NCBI GenBank assembly: GCA_011389865.1
Contig: JAABTL010000009.1
Span: 1-64,000, forward strand
DNA: 64,000 nt
DNA from: Trueperaceae bacterium
GTDB lineage: Bacteria; Deinococcota; Deinococci; Deinococcales; Trueperaceae
Reading direction: 5' to 3'
The stretch's first letter is position 1. Every line of letters begins with the position of its first letter. A program made the position numbers and the translations under genes. Of this stretch, positions 18,093-26,842 are shown piece by piece. The notes under the pieces were generated by a model. The model did not search any database, was not told the origin of the DNA, and worked only from the letters and a program-made list of their open reading frames with translations.

Positions 18093-19664
18093 GTCGAGCT
18101 CCCCGTCGCCGACGTGAGCCGAGACCCGCCTAGGGGTCCGGACCTGCTGAGCCGTCTGGGTGTGCGGCGCTTCGCGCGCTGGCGCTACGCCCGCCTCGCC
18201 GTGCAGCTGCCGATCCTGGCGCTGGCGGCGTTCGTCGTCGTGGACGGGCTGACCGGTCGCCCGCTCGCGCCGCGCAACGTCGCGACCACGGCGGTGTGGC
18301 TGCACTACCGCGGGCTCGTCGTGCTCGCCCTGCTGGTCGCCGGCAACCTCTTCTGCGCCGCCTGCCCGCTCATGCTCACCCGCGGACCGGCGCGGCTGGC
18401 CAAGCGCCTCTGGGGACGCGAGCTGCGCTGGCCCCGGGCGCTGCGGTCCAAGGCCCTGGTGCTCGCGCTCATGGTGGCCTTCTTCTACGCCTACGAGGCG
18501 TTCTCGCTGTGGAGCAGCCCGTGGCTCACGGCCTGGCTGGCGATCGGCTACTTCGGCGCCGCGTGGGCGATCGACACGCTCTTCCCCGCCGGCACCTTCT
18601 GCCGCTACGTGTGCCCGCTCGGGAACTTCAACTTCGCCCTGGCTTCGGTCGCCCCGACCCAGATCGCGACCGTCGACCCGGCCGTCTGCGACGACTGCGC
18701 GCACAAGCCCTGCCTGCACGGTCGCATCAGCGACACGGCAGCGCGCGAGGCGCGCTGGCGGGATGCCCGAGGTGAGCTGCGCGACGCGATCGACGGCCCA
18801 CGTCGCGCGGCGTACGTGCCGCTCTCCGAGGTCGTCTCGCCCAACGGGGTCGGGCGCTTCCCCGGCTGCGAGACCGGCCTGTTCGTCCCCCAGCTGACCT
18901 CGAACATGGACTGCACGCTGTGCCTGAACTGCGTGCGCGCCTGCCCCTACGACAACGTCGCGCTGCGCCTGCGCGCGCCCTGGCGCGAGGTGGTGCGCGA
19001 TGGCTGGCGCCACCGGGGGCGCCGCTGGGCGCTGCTGATGGGCGTGATGCTCGCCTGGTGGGGGCTGATGAACGCGTTCGCCATGGTGCCCGCGTTCTTC
19101 GCGACGGCGGAGGCCATCGCCGGCGTCCTCGGGACCCGAGCGGAGTGGCTGATCCTGGCGCTGCTCTACGCCGGCGTCAGCGCCGCCGGACTCGGCGCGA
19201 CCCTCGGGGCGTCGTGGCTGGCCGACCGCGTGGCGCGCGGTCGCCCGACCGGCGTGTGGTCCGCGTTCGACCGCTGGGGCTACGTGGTGGTCGTGCTCGG
19301 CGTCGGTTTCTGGGTCGCCCACTACCTGTTCCACTTCCTGACCGGCGCGCTGGCGATCGTGCCGGTCTTCCAGCACTTCTTCGAGTACCGCGGCTTCGCC
19401 GTCGACCCGGACTGGCGGCTCGCGCAGGTGGTCCCCTCGCGCTGGCTCTTCCCGATCGGCGCCGGCGCCGTGACCCTGGCCGCGGCGCTGGCGCTGGCGG
19501 TCACGGCGCGGGTGGCGCTGCGCGACTTCGGCGTCCGCGGCATCGCGGCGATGTGGATCATGGGCGGCTTCGTCCTGCTCGTGACCGTTCTCCAGGTCCT
19601 GCTGCTCGGGCTCCCCATGGAGATGCGTGGCACGCTGCTCGGCCCGTTGTCGGGGGCACCATGA
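18090..19664 (+). CDS. Membrane polyferredoxin-like [4Fe-4S] protein
   Basis: This 524-residue protein has about ten hydrophobic helices surrounding an Fe-S module. Cysteine groups are CAACP in the N-terminal helices, CRYVCPLGNF (171-180, as in NapH/CcoG-like proteins), CDDCAHKPC (about 199-207) and the canonical CTLCLNCVRACP (about 275-286). The family passes electrons between membrane and soluble partners, but the donor and acceptor here are unknown. It heads four genes joined by 4-base overlaps. The third product is FixH/YtkA-like, which hints at oxidase or metal-related maturation. NosR/NapH/CcoG assignments are alternatives; no periplasmic FMN domain of NosR is present. Confidence 0.82.
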   Translation: MVELPVADVSRDPPRGPDLLSRLGVRRFARWRYARLAVQLPILALAAFVVVDGLTGRPLAPRNVATTAVWLHYRGLVVLALLVAGNLFCAACPLMLTRGPARLAKRLWGRELRWPRALRSKALVLALMVAFFYAYEAFSLWSSPWLTAWLAIGYFGAAWAIDTLFPAGTFCRYVCPLGNFNFALASVAPTQIATVDPAVCDDCAHKPCLHGRISDTAAREARWRDARGELRDAIDGPRRAAYVPLSEVVSPNGVGRFPGCETGLFVPQLTSNMDCTLCLNCVRACPYDNVALRLRAPWREVVRDGWRHRGRRWALLMGVMLAWWGLMNAFAMVPAFFATAEAIAGVLGTRAEWLILALLYAGVSAAGLGATLGASWLADRVARGRPTGVWSAFDRWGYVVVVLGVGFWVAHYLFHFLTGALAIVPVFQHFFEYRGFAVDPDWRLAQVVPSRWLFPIGAGAVTLAAALALAVTARVALRDFGVRGIAAMWIMGGFVLLVTVLQVLLLGLPMEMRGTLLGPLSGAP

Positions 19665-20356
19665 GGGCGTGGCGCGGCGTTCCGGCGGCGCTGGCCGTCG
19701 CCCTGGTCGCTTGGGCCGCCGCGGCGCCGCCGTGCGCGATCGACGAGCGCGTGACGGCCGTCGACCCGGACGTCCACCCCGAACGGATCGTCCTCGACCC
19801 CGCCTGGCGCCTTCCCCCCGGCTACGCGCCGAGCGACCTCGTGCCGGTCTCGCGGGCCGGCTTCGCGAGCGACCTGCCGCTGCGCGCGATCGTCATCGAC
19901 GACCTGCGCGCGCTGCGCACCGCGGCCGAGGCCGACGGCGTGCGGCTGGCGGTGCAGTCGGCGTACCGCAGCGAGGCGTACCAGGACGCGGTGCACCAGG
20001 GGTGGGTGCGGCAGCTCGGGGCCGAGCGGGCGGCCGAGGTCAGCGCCCGGCCCGGCCACTCCGAGCACCAACTCGGCACGGCGGTGGACCTGCGTTCGGC
20101 GGACGGGCCGCCCGCCTGGGAGCTCGACGACTGGGCCACGACGCCGGAGGGCGCCTGGGTCGCCGAGCACGCGGCGCGCCACGGCTTCGTGATCCCCTAC
20201 CCTCGCGACGGACGCGAGGCGAGCTGCTACGACTACGAGCCCTGGCACCTGCGCTGGGTCGGGCGCGCGGTCGCGGCCGAGGCCGCCGCCTCCGGGTTAG
20301 CCTACCGAGCGTGGTTGTACCGTCACCATCCACCCGTGGAAGCCGCGCCGCCATGA
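19661..20356 (+). CDS. D-alanyl-D-alanine carboxypeptidase, VanY type
   Basis: This 231-residue zinc peptidase trims the terminal D-Ala from peptidoglycan stem peptides. An N-terminal hydrophobic segment (about 8-22) acts as signal or anchor. The zinc ligands are His 136 and Asp 143 in GHSEHQLGTAVDL and His 196 in EPWHLRW; Glu 193 is the catalytic base. SAYRSEAYQ (about 100-108) is the substrate-binding Arg motif. The ATG overlaps the upstream stop (ATGA) and its own stop overlaps the next ATG, so it is translationally tied to a redox protein, an unusual pairing. Confidence 0.92.
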   Translation: MRAWRGVPAALAVALVAWAAAAPPCAIDERVTAVDPDVHPERIVLDPAWRLPPGYAPSDLVPVSRAGFASDLPLRAIVIDDLRALRTAAEADGVRLAVQSAYRSEAYQDAVHQGWVRQLGAERAAEVSARPGHSEHQLGTAVDLRSADGPPAWELDDWATTPEGAWVAEHAARHGFVIPYPRDGREASCYDYEPWHLRWVGRAVAAEAAASGLAYRAWLYRHHPPVEAAPP

Positions 20357-20943
20357 GCCGCGCCCCCGCCTTGGCGGCGGCCTTCGCCCTCGCGCTCCTC
20401 TTCGGCACCGTGCACGCGCACGCCACGCTGGTGTTCGGCAGCGTGAGCATCGAGCCGGACCCGCCGGCGCCGGGGGCGGCCTTCGAGCTCACGCTGACGC
20501 TGGAAGACCCCGCCCTCGCCCCGGTCGAGGACGCCGTGGTGTTCGTCGAGGTGCGGCCCATGCCCGCCGCCGACGCGGCGCTCCCCTCCCCCTCGACGGA
20601 GGCGCCCGCGCTGCCGCCGCCTCTGCGCTCCGAGCGCCTGATCGAGGTCGCGCCGGCCGTGTACCGGGCCGAATTCACGCTGCCCGACGGCGACGCCTAC
20701 CACCTGCTCGTCCGTGACCAGACGTTCCAGTGGGAGGAGGCGAACGCCTCCGTCGTCCTGCCGTTGCTCGGCAGCCCCGTCGGTGAGCTGCCCTTCATCC
20801 TGCCGCCGACGCAGGTCGCGCCGCGGAGCCTGTGGACGTGGATCGTGTGGCTCGTCGGCCTGCCCCTGCTGGCGGGGGCCGTGGTCACGCTGCTGGTGCT
20901 GCGCAGTCGCCCGGCCGCCGGCGGGACCGAGGGCGGCGCTTGA
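20353..20943 (+). CDS. Membrane-anchored FixH/YtkA-like protein
   Basis: This 196-residue protein has a signal peptide (about 1-22, ending HAHA), an immunoglobulin-like beta domain (SVSIEPDPPAPGAAFELTLTLEDPALAPVEDAVVFVEVRP...VYRAEFTLPDGDAYHLLVRD) and one C-terminal membrane helix (about 160-184). The beta domain resembles YtkA/FixH/CopC-type folds found near copper handling and oxidase assembly. A proline-rich insert sits near 60-80. No clear metal ligands besides the initial His-Ala-His after signal cleavage, so function is inferred only from fold and neighbours. ATGA overlap links it to the VanY gene. Confidence 0.65.
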   Translation: MSRAPALAAAFALALLFGTVHAHATLVFGSVSIEPDPPAPGAAFELTLTLEDPALAPVEDAVVFVEVRPMPAADAALPSPSTEAPALPPPLRSERLIEVAPAVYRAEFTLPDGDAYHLLVRDQTFQWEEANASVVLPLLGSPVGELPFILPPTQVAPRSLWTWIVWLVGLPLLAGAVVTLLVLRSRPAAGGTEGGA

Positions 20944-21671
20944 GCCCGTTCGACGCCCTGTCGGGGACGCTCGTCAACACGCTGACGGTGCTGCTGGGTT
21001 CGGGCATCGGCCTGGTCCTGCGCGGTCGCCTACCGAGCCGCATCGGCGCGGTGCTGCTGCAGGCGATCGGGTTGGTGACGCTGGTGATCGGCATCACCGC
21101 GGCGGCCGACCTCGGGCGCGTCGACGCGCCACCCGGCGTGCTGCTCGGCTTGGTCGCGCTGGCCGCCGGCGCGGCGCTCGGCGAGGCGTGGCGCCTCGGC
21201 GACCGCCTGGAGGGCCTGGGCGACGCCCTCAAGCGCCGCGTGCGTGGCCAGGGGCGCTTCACGGAGGGCTTCGTGGCCGCCTCGCTGCTGTTCTGCGTCG
21301 GTCCGATGACGATCGTCGGCAGCCTGCAGAACGGCCTGGTGGGCGACGCGTCGCTGCTGCTGCTCAAGGCCACCCTGGACGGCATCTCGTCGATCGCGCT
21401 GGCCGCGACGTTCGGCTTCGGCGTGCTGGCCTCGGCGCTCGTGGTGCTCGTCTTCCAGGGCGGCATCGCCCTGAGCGCGAGCGCGGTCGCCGGCTGGCTA
21501 CCCGACCCGGCCGTCGACCCGCGGGTCCTGCTGGTCAACGGCGTCGGCGGCCTGATGATCGTCGGCCTCGGGATCACGCTCCTGGAGCTGCGGCGCATCT
21601 CCGTCGCCAGCATGCTCCCGGCGCTGCCGCTGGTGGTGGTGCTCTACGAGATCGTGCGCCGGATCGGCTGA
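20940..21671 (+). CDS. DUF554 membrane protein
   Basis: This 243-residue protein has about seven hydrophobic helices and the family features GTLVNTLTVLLGSGIGL at the N-terminus and LLFCVGPMTIVGSLQNGL in the middle (YqgA/YdfK group). Transport of a small solute has been suggested for the family; no substrate is visible here. The start is TTG overlapping the upstream TGA (TTGA), the fourth consecutive 4-base overlap of this cluster. A strong terminator follows. Confidence 0.88.
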   Translation: MSPFDALSGTLVNTLTVLLGSGIGLVLRGRLPSRIGAVLLQAIGLVTLVIGITAAADLGRVDAPPGVLLGLVALAAGAALGEAWRLGDRLEGLGDALKRRVRGQGRFTEGFVAASLLFCVGPMTIVGSLQNGLVGDASLLLLKATLDGISSIALAATFGFGVLASALVVLVFQGGIALSASAVAGWLPDPAVDPRVLLVNGVGGLMIVGLGITLLELRRISVASMLPALPLVVVLYEIVRRIG

Positions 21672-21679
21672 ACGTGAAG

Positions 21680-21719
21680 GCGGCGGGGGGAGGCCCGCAA
21701 CCGGGCCTCCCCCCGCCGC
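21680..21719 (+). terminator. Terminator hairpin after the DUF554 gene
   Basis: A perfect 18-bp GC stem (21680-21697 and 21702-21719) closes on CAAC. There is no T tract. The gatC -10 box starts eight bases later. Confidence 0.75.
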
Positions 21720-21727
21720 ACCTGCGT

Positions 21728-21742
21728 TAGGCTCGCCCGGTG
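21728..21742 (+). promoter_or_regulatory. Leaderless-type promoter of gatC
   Basis: TAGGCT (21728-21733), six bases, then the GTG start at 21740. Confidence 0.6.
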
Positions 21743-22054
21743 CCACACCTCGACGACGACCAACTGAAGGCGTTGGCTCGACTGGCGCGGCTCGACCTCA
21801 CGACCGCCGACCGCGAGGCCCTGGGCGCCGACCTGGAACGGATCCTGGACTACGTGGATCGGCTCGCCGCCTTCGACGACCCGTCCGCCGACCCGCTGCG
21901 CCACCCGAACCTCGAGGCGGGCGGCGGCGAGCCCGCCGGCCTGAGGCCCGACGTGCCCGTCGCCGGCCTGCCTCGATCGGCGCTGGAGGAGCTGGCGCCC
22001 GCCTGGCGCGACGACCGCGTCGAGGTACCACGGACCGTCGAGCAGGACGGCTGA
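21740..22054 (+). CDS. gatC: Asp/Glu-tRNA amidotransferase subunit C
   Basis: The 104-residue GatC stabilises the GatA-GatB interface in the complex that converts Glu-tRNA-Gln or Asp-tRNA-Asn to the amide forms. The family pattern LDDDQLKALARLARLDLTTADREALGADLERILDYVDRLAAFD and the Pro-rich R-x-D-x-P linker are present. gatA and gatB are not in the window, so the genes are dispersed. A 9-bp hairpin at 22062-22082 lies between its stop and that of serS. Confidence 0.92.
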   Translation: MPHLDDDQLKALARLARLDLTTADREALGADLERILDYVDRLAAFDDPSADPLRHPNLEAGGGEPAGLRPDVPVAGLPRSALEELAPAWRDDRVEVPRTVEQDG

Positions 22055-22061
22055 TCGGCGG

Positions 22062-22082
22062 GCGCCGCGCGGTGCGCGGCGC
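22062..22082. terminator. Hairpin between convergent gatC and serS
   Basis: GCGCCGCGC pairs with GCGCGGCGC around GGT. It can serve both strands and ends five bases before the serS stop. Confidence 0.55.
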
Positions 22083-22086
22083 GCGC

Positions 22087-23364
22087 TCAGCGCAGCCGGT
22101 CACGCCCCAAGTAGGGCCGCAGCACGGTGGGAACCACGACCTCACCGCCCTCGGTCTGGTGCGTCTCGAGGAGCGCCGCGATCGTGCGCGGGAACGCGAG
22201 GGCCGAGCCGTTGAGCGTGTGGACGAGACGCGTCTTGCCCTGTCCCTGCGACCCGCCCGGCCGGCAACGGGTCTCGAGGCGCGCCGCCTGGAAGGCCTCC
22301 ATGTTCGACACCGACGAGACCTCCAGCCAGCGCGCCTGCCCCGGGCTCCAGACCTCGAGGTCGTACTTCTTCGCCTGCGTGAAACCCATGTCGCCGCTGC
22401 ACATCAGCAGTCGCCGGAATGCCAGGCCCAGGTCGACGAGCATCCGCTCGGCGATGGCCGTCATCGCCTCCAGCGCGTCGTAGCTCTCCTCCGGTAGCGC
22501 GAGCACGACCATCTCGACCTTGTCGAACTGGTGCAGACGGTTCAGCCCGCGCACGTCCTTGCCGTAGCTGCCGGCCTCGCGCCGGAAGCAGGGGGTGAAC
22601 GCGCAGTAGCGCAGCGGCAGCGCGGCCTCGTCCAGGATCTGGCCGCGGTGCAGGTTCGTGACGGGGACCTCCGAGGTCGGGATCAGGTAGAACCCGTCCG
22701 CCACCTGGTACATCTGCCCCTCCTTGTCGGGCAGCTGGCCGGTGGCGGTGGCCGACTCGGCGTTGACCAGCAGGGGCGGCGCCACCTCGGTGAAGCCCTC
22801 CTCGACCAACCGGTCGAGGAAGAACGACGTCAGCGCACGCACCAGCCGGGCGCCGTCGCCGAGGAAGACCGGGAACCCGGCACCGGTGACGGCCGTGCCG
22901 GCGGCGAAATCGATCCAGCCACGCGCCTCGGCCAGCTCCCAGTGCGGGCGCAGCCCCTCGCCCCCGCGGCGCTCCCCATGTTCGGCCACGACGACGTTCT
23001 GCTCCGGCCCCTCGCCGTACGGCACCGACGGGTGCGGCAGGTTCGGGATCTCGAGCAGCAACGCGTCGACGCGCGCGGCGAGCTCGCGGTCGCGCTCCTC
23101 GCCGCGCTTGACCTCGGCGGCGAGGTCGGCGACCCCGGCCATGAGGTCGGCGGCGTCCTCGCCGCGGCGCTTGCGCTCGCCGATCTCGCGGCTGCGGGCG
23201 TTGCGCTCGGCCTGCAGCCCCTCGAGCTCGCGCCGCAGCGACCGCCGCTCGGCGTCGGCCGAGAGGAGCTCGTCGAGCCGCGGCTCGGCGTCGAACAGCT
23301 GTTTGGCGCGGATGGCCGCGCGGACGTCGTCGGGTCGTTCGCGGAGGGTGCGGAGCTCGAGCAT
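22087..23364 (-). CDS. serS: Seryl-tRNA synthetase
   Basis: This 425-residue class II enzyme has the N-terminal antiparallel coiled-coil arm (about 25-105, with ELEGLQAERNARSREIGERKRRGEDAA) that grips the long variable arm of tRNA-Ser. The catalytic domain has motif 2 (RYCAFTPCFRREAGSYGKDVRGLNRLHQFDKVE) and motif 3 (LNGSALAFPRTIAALLE, with the conserved Arg). The ATG at 23364 (MLELRTLRERPDDVR) matches the family N-terminus and lies seven bases after a -10 box. The longer in-frame extension is not coding. Confidence 0.97.
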   Translation of the reverse strand: MLELRTLRERPDDVRAAIRAKQLFDAEPRLDELLSADAERRSLRRELEGLQAERNARSREIGERKRRGEDAADLMAGVADLAAEVKRGEERDRELAARVDALLLEIPNLPHPSVPYGEGPEQNVVVAEHGERRGGEGLRPHWELAEARGWIDFAAGTAVTGAGFPVFLGDGARLVRALTSFFLDRLVEEGFTEVAPPLLVNAESATATGQLPDKEGQMYQVADGFYLIPTSEVPVTNLHRGQILDEAALPLRYCAFTPCFRREAGSYGKDVRGLNRLHQFDKVEMVVLALPEESYDALEAMTAIAERMLVDLGLAFRRLLMCSGDMGFTQAKKYDLEVWSPGQARWLEVSSVSNMEAFQAARLETRCRPGGSQGQGKTRLVHTLNGSALAFPRTIAALLETHQTEGGEVVVPTVLRPYLGRDRLR

Positions 23365-23377
23365 CGCCGCCAGTCTA
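23362..23377 (-). promoter_or_regulatory. Leaderless-type promoter of serS
   Basis: On the minus strand TAGACT (23372-23377), seven bases, then ATG. The opposing promoter at 23408 is 30 bases away, so -35 regions overlap. Confidence 0.6.
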
Positions 23378-23407
23378 CCCGCGCCCGGGGCGTCGTTCGC
23401 GGCGTGA

Positions 23408-23422
23408 TAGCCTCTGGGCGTG
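23408..23422 (+). promoter_or_regulatory. Leaderless-type promoter of the DUF3108-like gene
   Basis: TAGCCT (23408-23413), preceded by TGA, six bases, then GTG at 23420. Confidence 0.6.
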
Positions 23423-24139
23423 CCGATCGAGGGGTTCACCTACCGACTCAACGCCCGCGGTCGCCCCGCCGGGCGGCTGATCCTGCGCACGGGCGAGCGC
23501 GGCCGCACGGCGCTGGTCGAGGCGCGCATGCAGCTCCAGGGGGTCCTCGGACAGTCGACTTGGACCCAGACGAGCCGCTGCCATCCGCAGCGGCACCACT
23601 CGCTGCGCTGGCACGAGGCGAGCGAGGGCGGCGGCGATGCCCGCAGCTACGAGGTCCGCTTCGACGCCGAGTCCGGGCTGGTCACCGCCACCCGCGGCCG
23701 ACAGGACCAGGCGACCATCCCCTACCTGCGCCCCTACCGCGACCCGCTGTCCCTGCTGCGCGAGCTGCGCGCCGTGACGGCCGCCGCGGTCGCGGGGAAG
23801 CCGGTGCCGGCCGTCCCGTGGCGCGTGCCGCTGCTCGGCAAGGACGTGACGGTCGCCCGCGCCGACGACCTCGAGCTCGAGATCCTCGGGGAGCGCCGCC
23901 GCGCGCGGGCGTACACGCTGCACCCCGGCGGCAGCGTCGTCGTCGTGGATCTCGCGCCGCCGCACGCCATCGTCAGGCTGGTCCAGCGACTTCCCGACGC
24001 GGTCCTCGAAGCGACGCTCGTCGACGTCGCCGAGGAAGCGACGATGAGCGGCTGGGACGAGCCGCAGGAACCGGCAACCAAGCGCACGGGCGGTCGCCGC
24101 CGCAGCCGCCGACGGCGGCGCGGGCGCGGTCGTGGTTGA
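23420..24139 (+). CDS. DUF3108-like protein with basic tail
   Basis: This 239-residue protein is mostly beta strand. The order YRLNARGRPAGRLIL, YEVRFDAESGLVTATRG and YLRPYRDPLSLLRELRAV resembles DUF3108 proteins, which are usually exported; here no signal peptide is visible, so the link is tentative. The last 18 residues are an Arg/Gly tail ([14 protein letters not shown]), which suggests nucleic-acid or membrane-surface binding. folC begins eight bases before its stop, so the two are translated from one message with rimO downstream. Confidence 0.6.
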   Translation: MPIEGFTYRLNARGRPAGRLILRTGERGRTALVEARMQLQGVLGQSTWTQTSRCHPQRHHSLRWHEASEGGGDARSYEVRFDAESGLVTATRGRQDQATIPYLRPYRDPLSLLRELRAVTAAAVAGKPVPAVPWRVPLLGKDVTVARADDLELEILGERRRARAYTLHPGGSVVVVDLAPPHAIVRLVQRLPDAVLEATLVDVAEEATMSGWDEPQEPATKRTGGRRRSRRRRRGRGRG

Positions 24140-25457
24140 CGAGCCGGCCCACGCGTTCGACGGAGCGACCGACGCCGCCTACCTCGCCGCGACCGACTGG
24201 CTGACCGGCCAGCGGCGCGCGGGTCGTCCGCGCGATCCGAGGGTCGCGCGGTCGCTGCTGGACGCCCTGGGCACGCCGGACCCACCTCGGGTGCTGCACG
24301 TGGTGGGCACCAACGGCAAGGGCACGGTCGCCCACCTCTTGGCGGCGATGGCGCAGGCCCAGGGCCTGCGCACCGGGCGCTTCACGTCGCCGCACGTCGA
24401 GGACCTGCGCGAGCGCGTCGCCGTCGACGGCGTGGCGATCGGAGCCGCCGAGGTGACCGGCTTCGTCGCCCGCGCCCGCGGCCTGGGGCGCGAGGGCATC
24501 GGCTTCTTCGAGTGGACGCTGGCGCTCGCCGTCGACGCCTTCCACCGGCACGGCGTCGAGCTGGCGGTGGTGGAGGCGGGCGTCGGCGCCCGCGCCGACG
24601 CGACCATGGCCCTCCCCGGGGTGATCGGCACGGTCCTGACCAACGTCGACCTCGACCACGTGGAGACGATCGGGCCCACGCTGCTCGACGTGGCGCGCGA
24701 CAAGGCCGCGGTGGCGCGGCGGGGCGTGCCGCTGGTGACCGGCGCCCGGGGCGAGGCGCTGGCTCTGGTGCGGCACATCGCCGCGGGGGTCGGCGCCCCC
24801 GTGTGGATCGTCGACGCGGCGCAACCGCTCGCCCGCTGGCCCGACGGTGGCCCGGCGGTCGACGGCGCCTGGCCGCCGACCCGCGTCGACAACGCGCGCG
24901 CGGCGCTGACCCTCGGGCGGCTGCTCGGCTGGAGCGAGGCGGCGCTCGCCCGCGGGCTGGCCTCTCCACCGCCGCCGGCGCGCTACGAACGCTTCCGCCT
25001 CCTCGTCGACGGCCGACCCGTGCTCGCGATTCTCGACGGCGCCCACGATCCGACCGCGGCCGCGCGGCTCGCGGCTGCGCTCCCCGCCGGCTTCGCCCTG
25101 GTGTTCGCCAACCTCGCCCGCAAGCGTGCGCTCGACAGCCTCGAGCCCCTGCGATCCCGCGCCGGCTCGGTGTGGCTGACCAGCGCCGAACCCGGCGAGG
25201 ACCCGCCCACGCTGCCCGTGAGCGCCGGCCCAGCCACCCGCGTCGTGCCCGTGCTCGCCGACGCGCTCGCCGCGGCGGCACGCGACGCCGCCGCCCGCGG
25301 CGCGCCGCTGGTCGTCGCCGGCTCGCTGCACCTCGCGGGGCACGCGCGACCGTGGCTGCGGCAGCTGGCGCTGGCGTCCGCCGTAGCCGATGCCAGCGCA
25401 CCCGACGCGGGTGCTATGCTCACCGGCCGATGGGACGCGTCGGGTTCGTCAGTCTAG
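24132..25457 (+). CDS. folC: Folylpolyglutamate / dihydrofolate synthase
   Basis: This 441-residue Mur-ligase-family enzyme adds glutamate to folates. The ATP loop is GTNGKGT (59-65), followed by [17 protein letters not shown] and the central [13 protein letters not shown] and [16 protein letters not shown] motifs. The start is GTG inside the end of the upstream gene. Its last 28 bases overlap rimO, and the rimO -10 box lies inside this 3' end. The C-terminal tail (about 15 residues) encoded in that overlap is unlikely to be conserved. Confidence 0.95.
   Translation: MVDEPAHAFDGATDAAYLAATDWLTGQRRAGRPRDPRVARSLLDALGTPDPPRVLHVVGTNGKGTVAHLLAAMAQAQGLRTGRFTSPHVEDLRERVAVDGVAIGAAEVTGFVARARGLGREGIGFFEWTLALAVDAFHRHGVELAVVEAGVGARADATMALPGVIGTVLTNVDLDHVETIGPTLLDVARDKAAVARRGVPLVTGARGEALALVRHIAAGVGAPVWIVDAAQPLARWPDGGPAVDGAWPPTRVDNARAALTLGRLLGWSEAALARGLASPPPPARYERFRLLVDGRPVLAILDGAHDPTAAARLAAALPAGFALVFANLARKRALDSLEPLRSRAGSVWLTSAEPGEDPPTLPVSAGPATRVVPVLADALAAAARDAAARGAPLVVAGSLHLAGHARPWLRQLALASAVADASAPDAGAMLTGRWDASGSSV
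25415..25432 (+). promoter_or_regulatory. Promoter of rimO inside folC
   Basis: TATGCT (25415-25420) with TGC upstream, nine bases before the rimO ATG. The leader would be two or three bases at most. Confidence 0.5.
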
Positions 25458-26842
25458 GTTGCCCCAAGGCGCTCGTGGACAGCGAGCGCATCCTCACCGA
25501 GTTGCGCGCCGACGGCTACGACCTCTCTCGCAGCTACGCGGAGGCCGACGTCGTGGTCGTCAACACCTGCGGCTTCATCACGCCGGCCGTGGAGGAGTCG
25601 CTGGCCGCGATCGGCGAGGCGCTCGACGGCAACGGCCGCGTCATCGTCACCGGCTGCCTGGGCGAGCGCCCCGAGGAGATCCTGGCCCGCCACCCGAGCG
25701 TGCTCGCGGTGACCGGCCAGGCCGACGTCGCGGGCGTGATGGCCGCCGTCCGCGCCGCGCTGCCGCGCGACGAGCCCGCCTTCGCCCGCCTTCTCCCCCT
25801 GGCCAGCGACGGGCGCGGCGCGGCGCTCGAGCGCGGCGTCAAGCTGACGCCGCGCCACTACAGCTACCTCAAGGTCGCCGAGGGCTGCGACCACACCTGC
25901 AGCTTCTGCATCATCCCGCACATGCGCGGCAGGCAGGTCAGCCGCGACGCCGCCGACGTCCTGTTCGAGGCGACGCGGCTGGTCGCGACCGGCACCAAGG
26001 AGCTCATCGTCATCGCGCAGGACACGAGCGCGTACGGCCGCGACCTGCGCCACCGGCCGAGCGACTTCCAGGGCCGGCCGGTCGCCGCCGACCTGGTGCC
26101 GCTCGTGCGCGAGCTCGCCGGCCTCGGCGCGTGGGTGCGGCTGCACTACGTCTACCCCTACCCGCAGGTGCGCGAGCTGATCCCGCTGATGGCGGAGGGC
26201 CGCCTGCTGCCGTACCTCGACGTGCCGCTGCAGCACGCGTCGCCCCGCGTGCTGCGCGCGATGCGTCGCCCGGGCGGCGCCGAGAGCCACCTGGCGACGC
26301 TGCGCGGCTGGCGCGAGATCTGCCCGGAGCTGGCGATCCGCTCGACCTTCATCGTGGGCTTCCCCGGCGAGACCGAGGAGGACGTCGACCTGCTCGTCGA
26401 CTTCCTGGGCGAGGCGCGGCTCGACCGCGTCGGCGCGTTCACCTACTCCGAGGTCACGGGCGCCGCGGCCAACGAGCTGCCGGGCGCCGTCCCGGAGGAG
26501 GTCAAGCACGAGCGCTACGACCGCGTCATGCGGGCGCAGCAGCGGGTGGCGACCGAGATCCAGGCCGCCAAGGTCGGTCGCGTCCTGCAGGTGATCGTCG
26601 ACGACGTGGGCGACCTGCCGGGCGAGATGGTCGGCCGCAGCCAGGCCGACGCGCCCCACGTCGACGGGCGCGTGACGCTCGACACCGACGGCACGGTCGT
26701 CATCGGCGACATCGTGGAGGCGGAGGTCGTCGCGGCCGACGCCTACGACCTCCGGGCGCGCGCGCTGCGCACCGTGCCGTGGCGCCCGAACGTGGCGACC
26801 TGGGGCACGACCGCGACTCGACGCGGGTCCGTCAGCCCCTGA
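25430..26842 (+). CDS. rimO: Ribosomal protein S12 methylthiotransferase RimO
   Basis: This 470-residue radical-SAM enzyme thiomethylates Asp 88 (E. coli numbering 89) of ribosomal protein S12. The N-terminal UPF0004 domain begins [18 protein letters not shown], the [4Fe-4S] ligands are Cys 153, 157 and 160 in [16 protein letters not shown], and a TRAM domain ends the protein. [10 protein letters not shown] is typical of RimO rather than MiaB. Its 3' end overlaps convergent pilT by 11 bases. Confidence 0.95.
   Translation: MGRVGFVSLGCPKALVDSERILTELRADGYDLSRSYAEADVVVVNTCGFITPAVEESLAAIGEALDGNGRVIVTGCLGERPEEILARHPSVLAVTGQADVAGVMAAVRAALPRDEPAFARLLPLASDGRGAALERGVKLTPRHYSYLKVAEGCDHTCSFCIIPHMRGRQVSRDAADVLFEATRLVATGTKELIVIAQDTSAYGRDLRHRPSDFQGRPVAADLVPLVRELAGLGAWVRLHYVYPYPQVRELIPLMAEGRLLPYLDVPLQHASPRVLRAMRRPGGAESHLATLRGWREICPELAIRSTFIVGFPGETEEDVDLLVDFLGEARLDRVGAFTYSEVTGAAANELPGAVPEEVKHERYDRVMRAQQRVATEIQAAKVGRVLQVIVDDVGDLPGEMVGRSQADAPHVDGRVTLDTDGTVVIGDIVEAEVVAADAYDLRARALRTVPWRPNVATWGTTATRRGSVSP

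Noticed and set aside
18090-19664. NosR or nitrate-reductase NapH assignment
   Set aside because: The CxxxCP and 4Fe-4S motifs are shared by several families. The FMN domain of NosR and nap/nos neighbours are missing.
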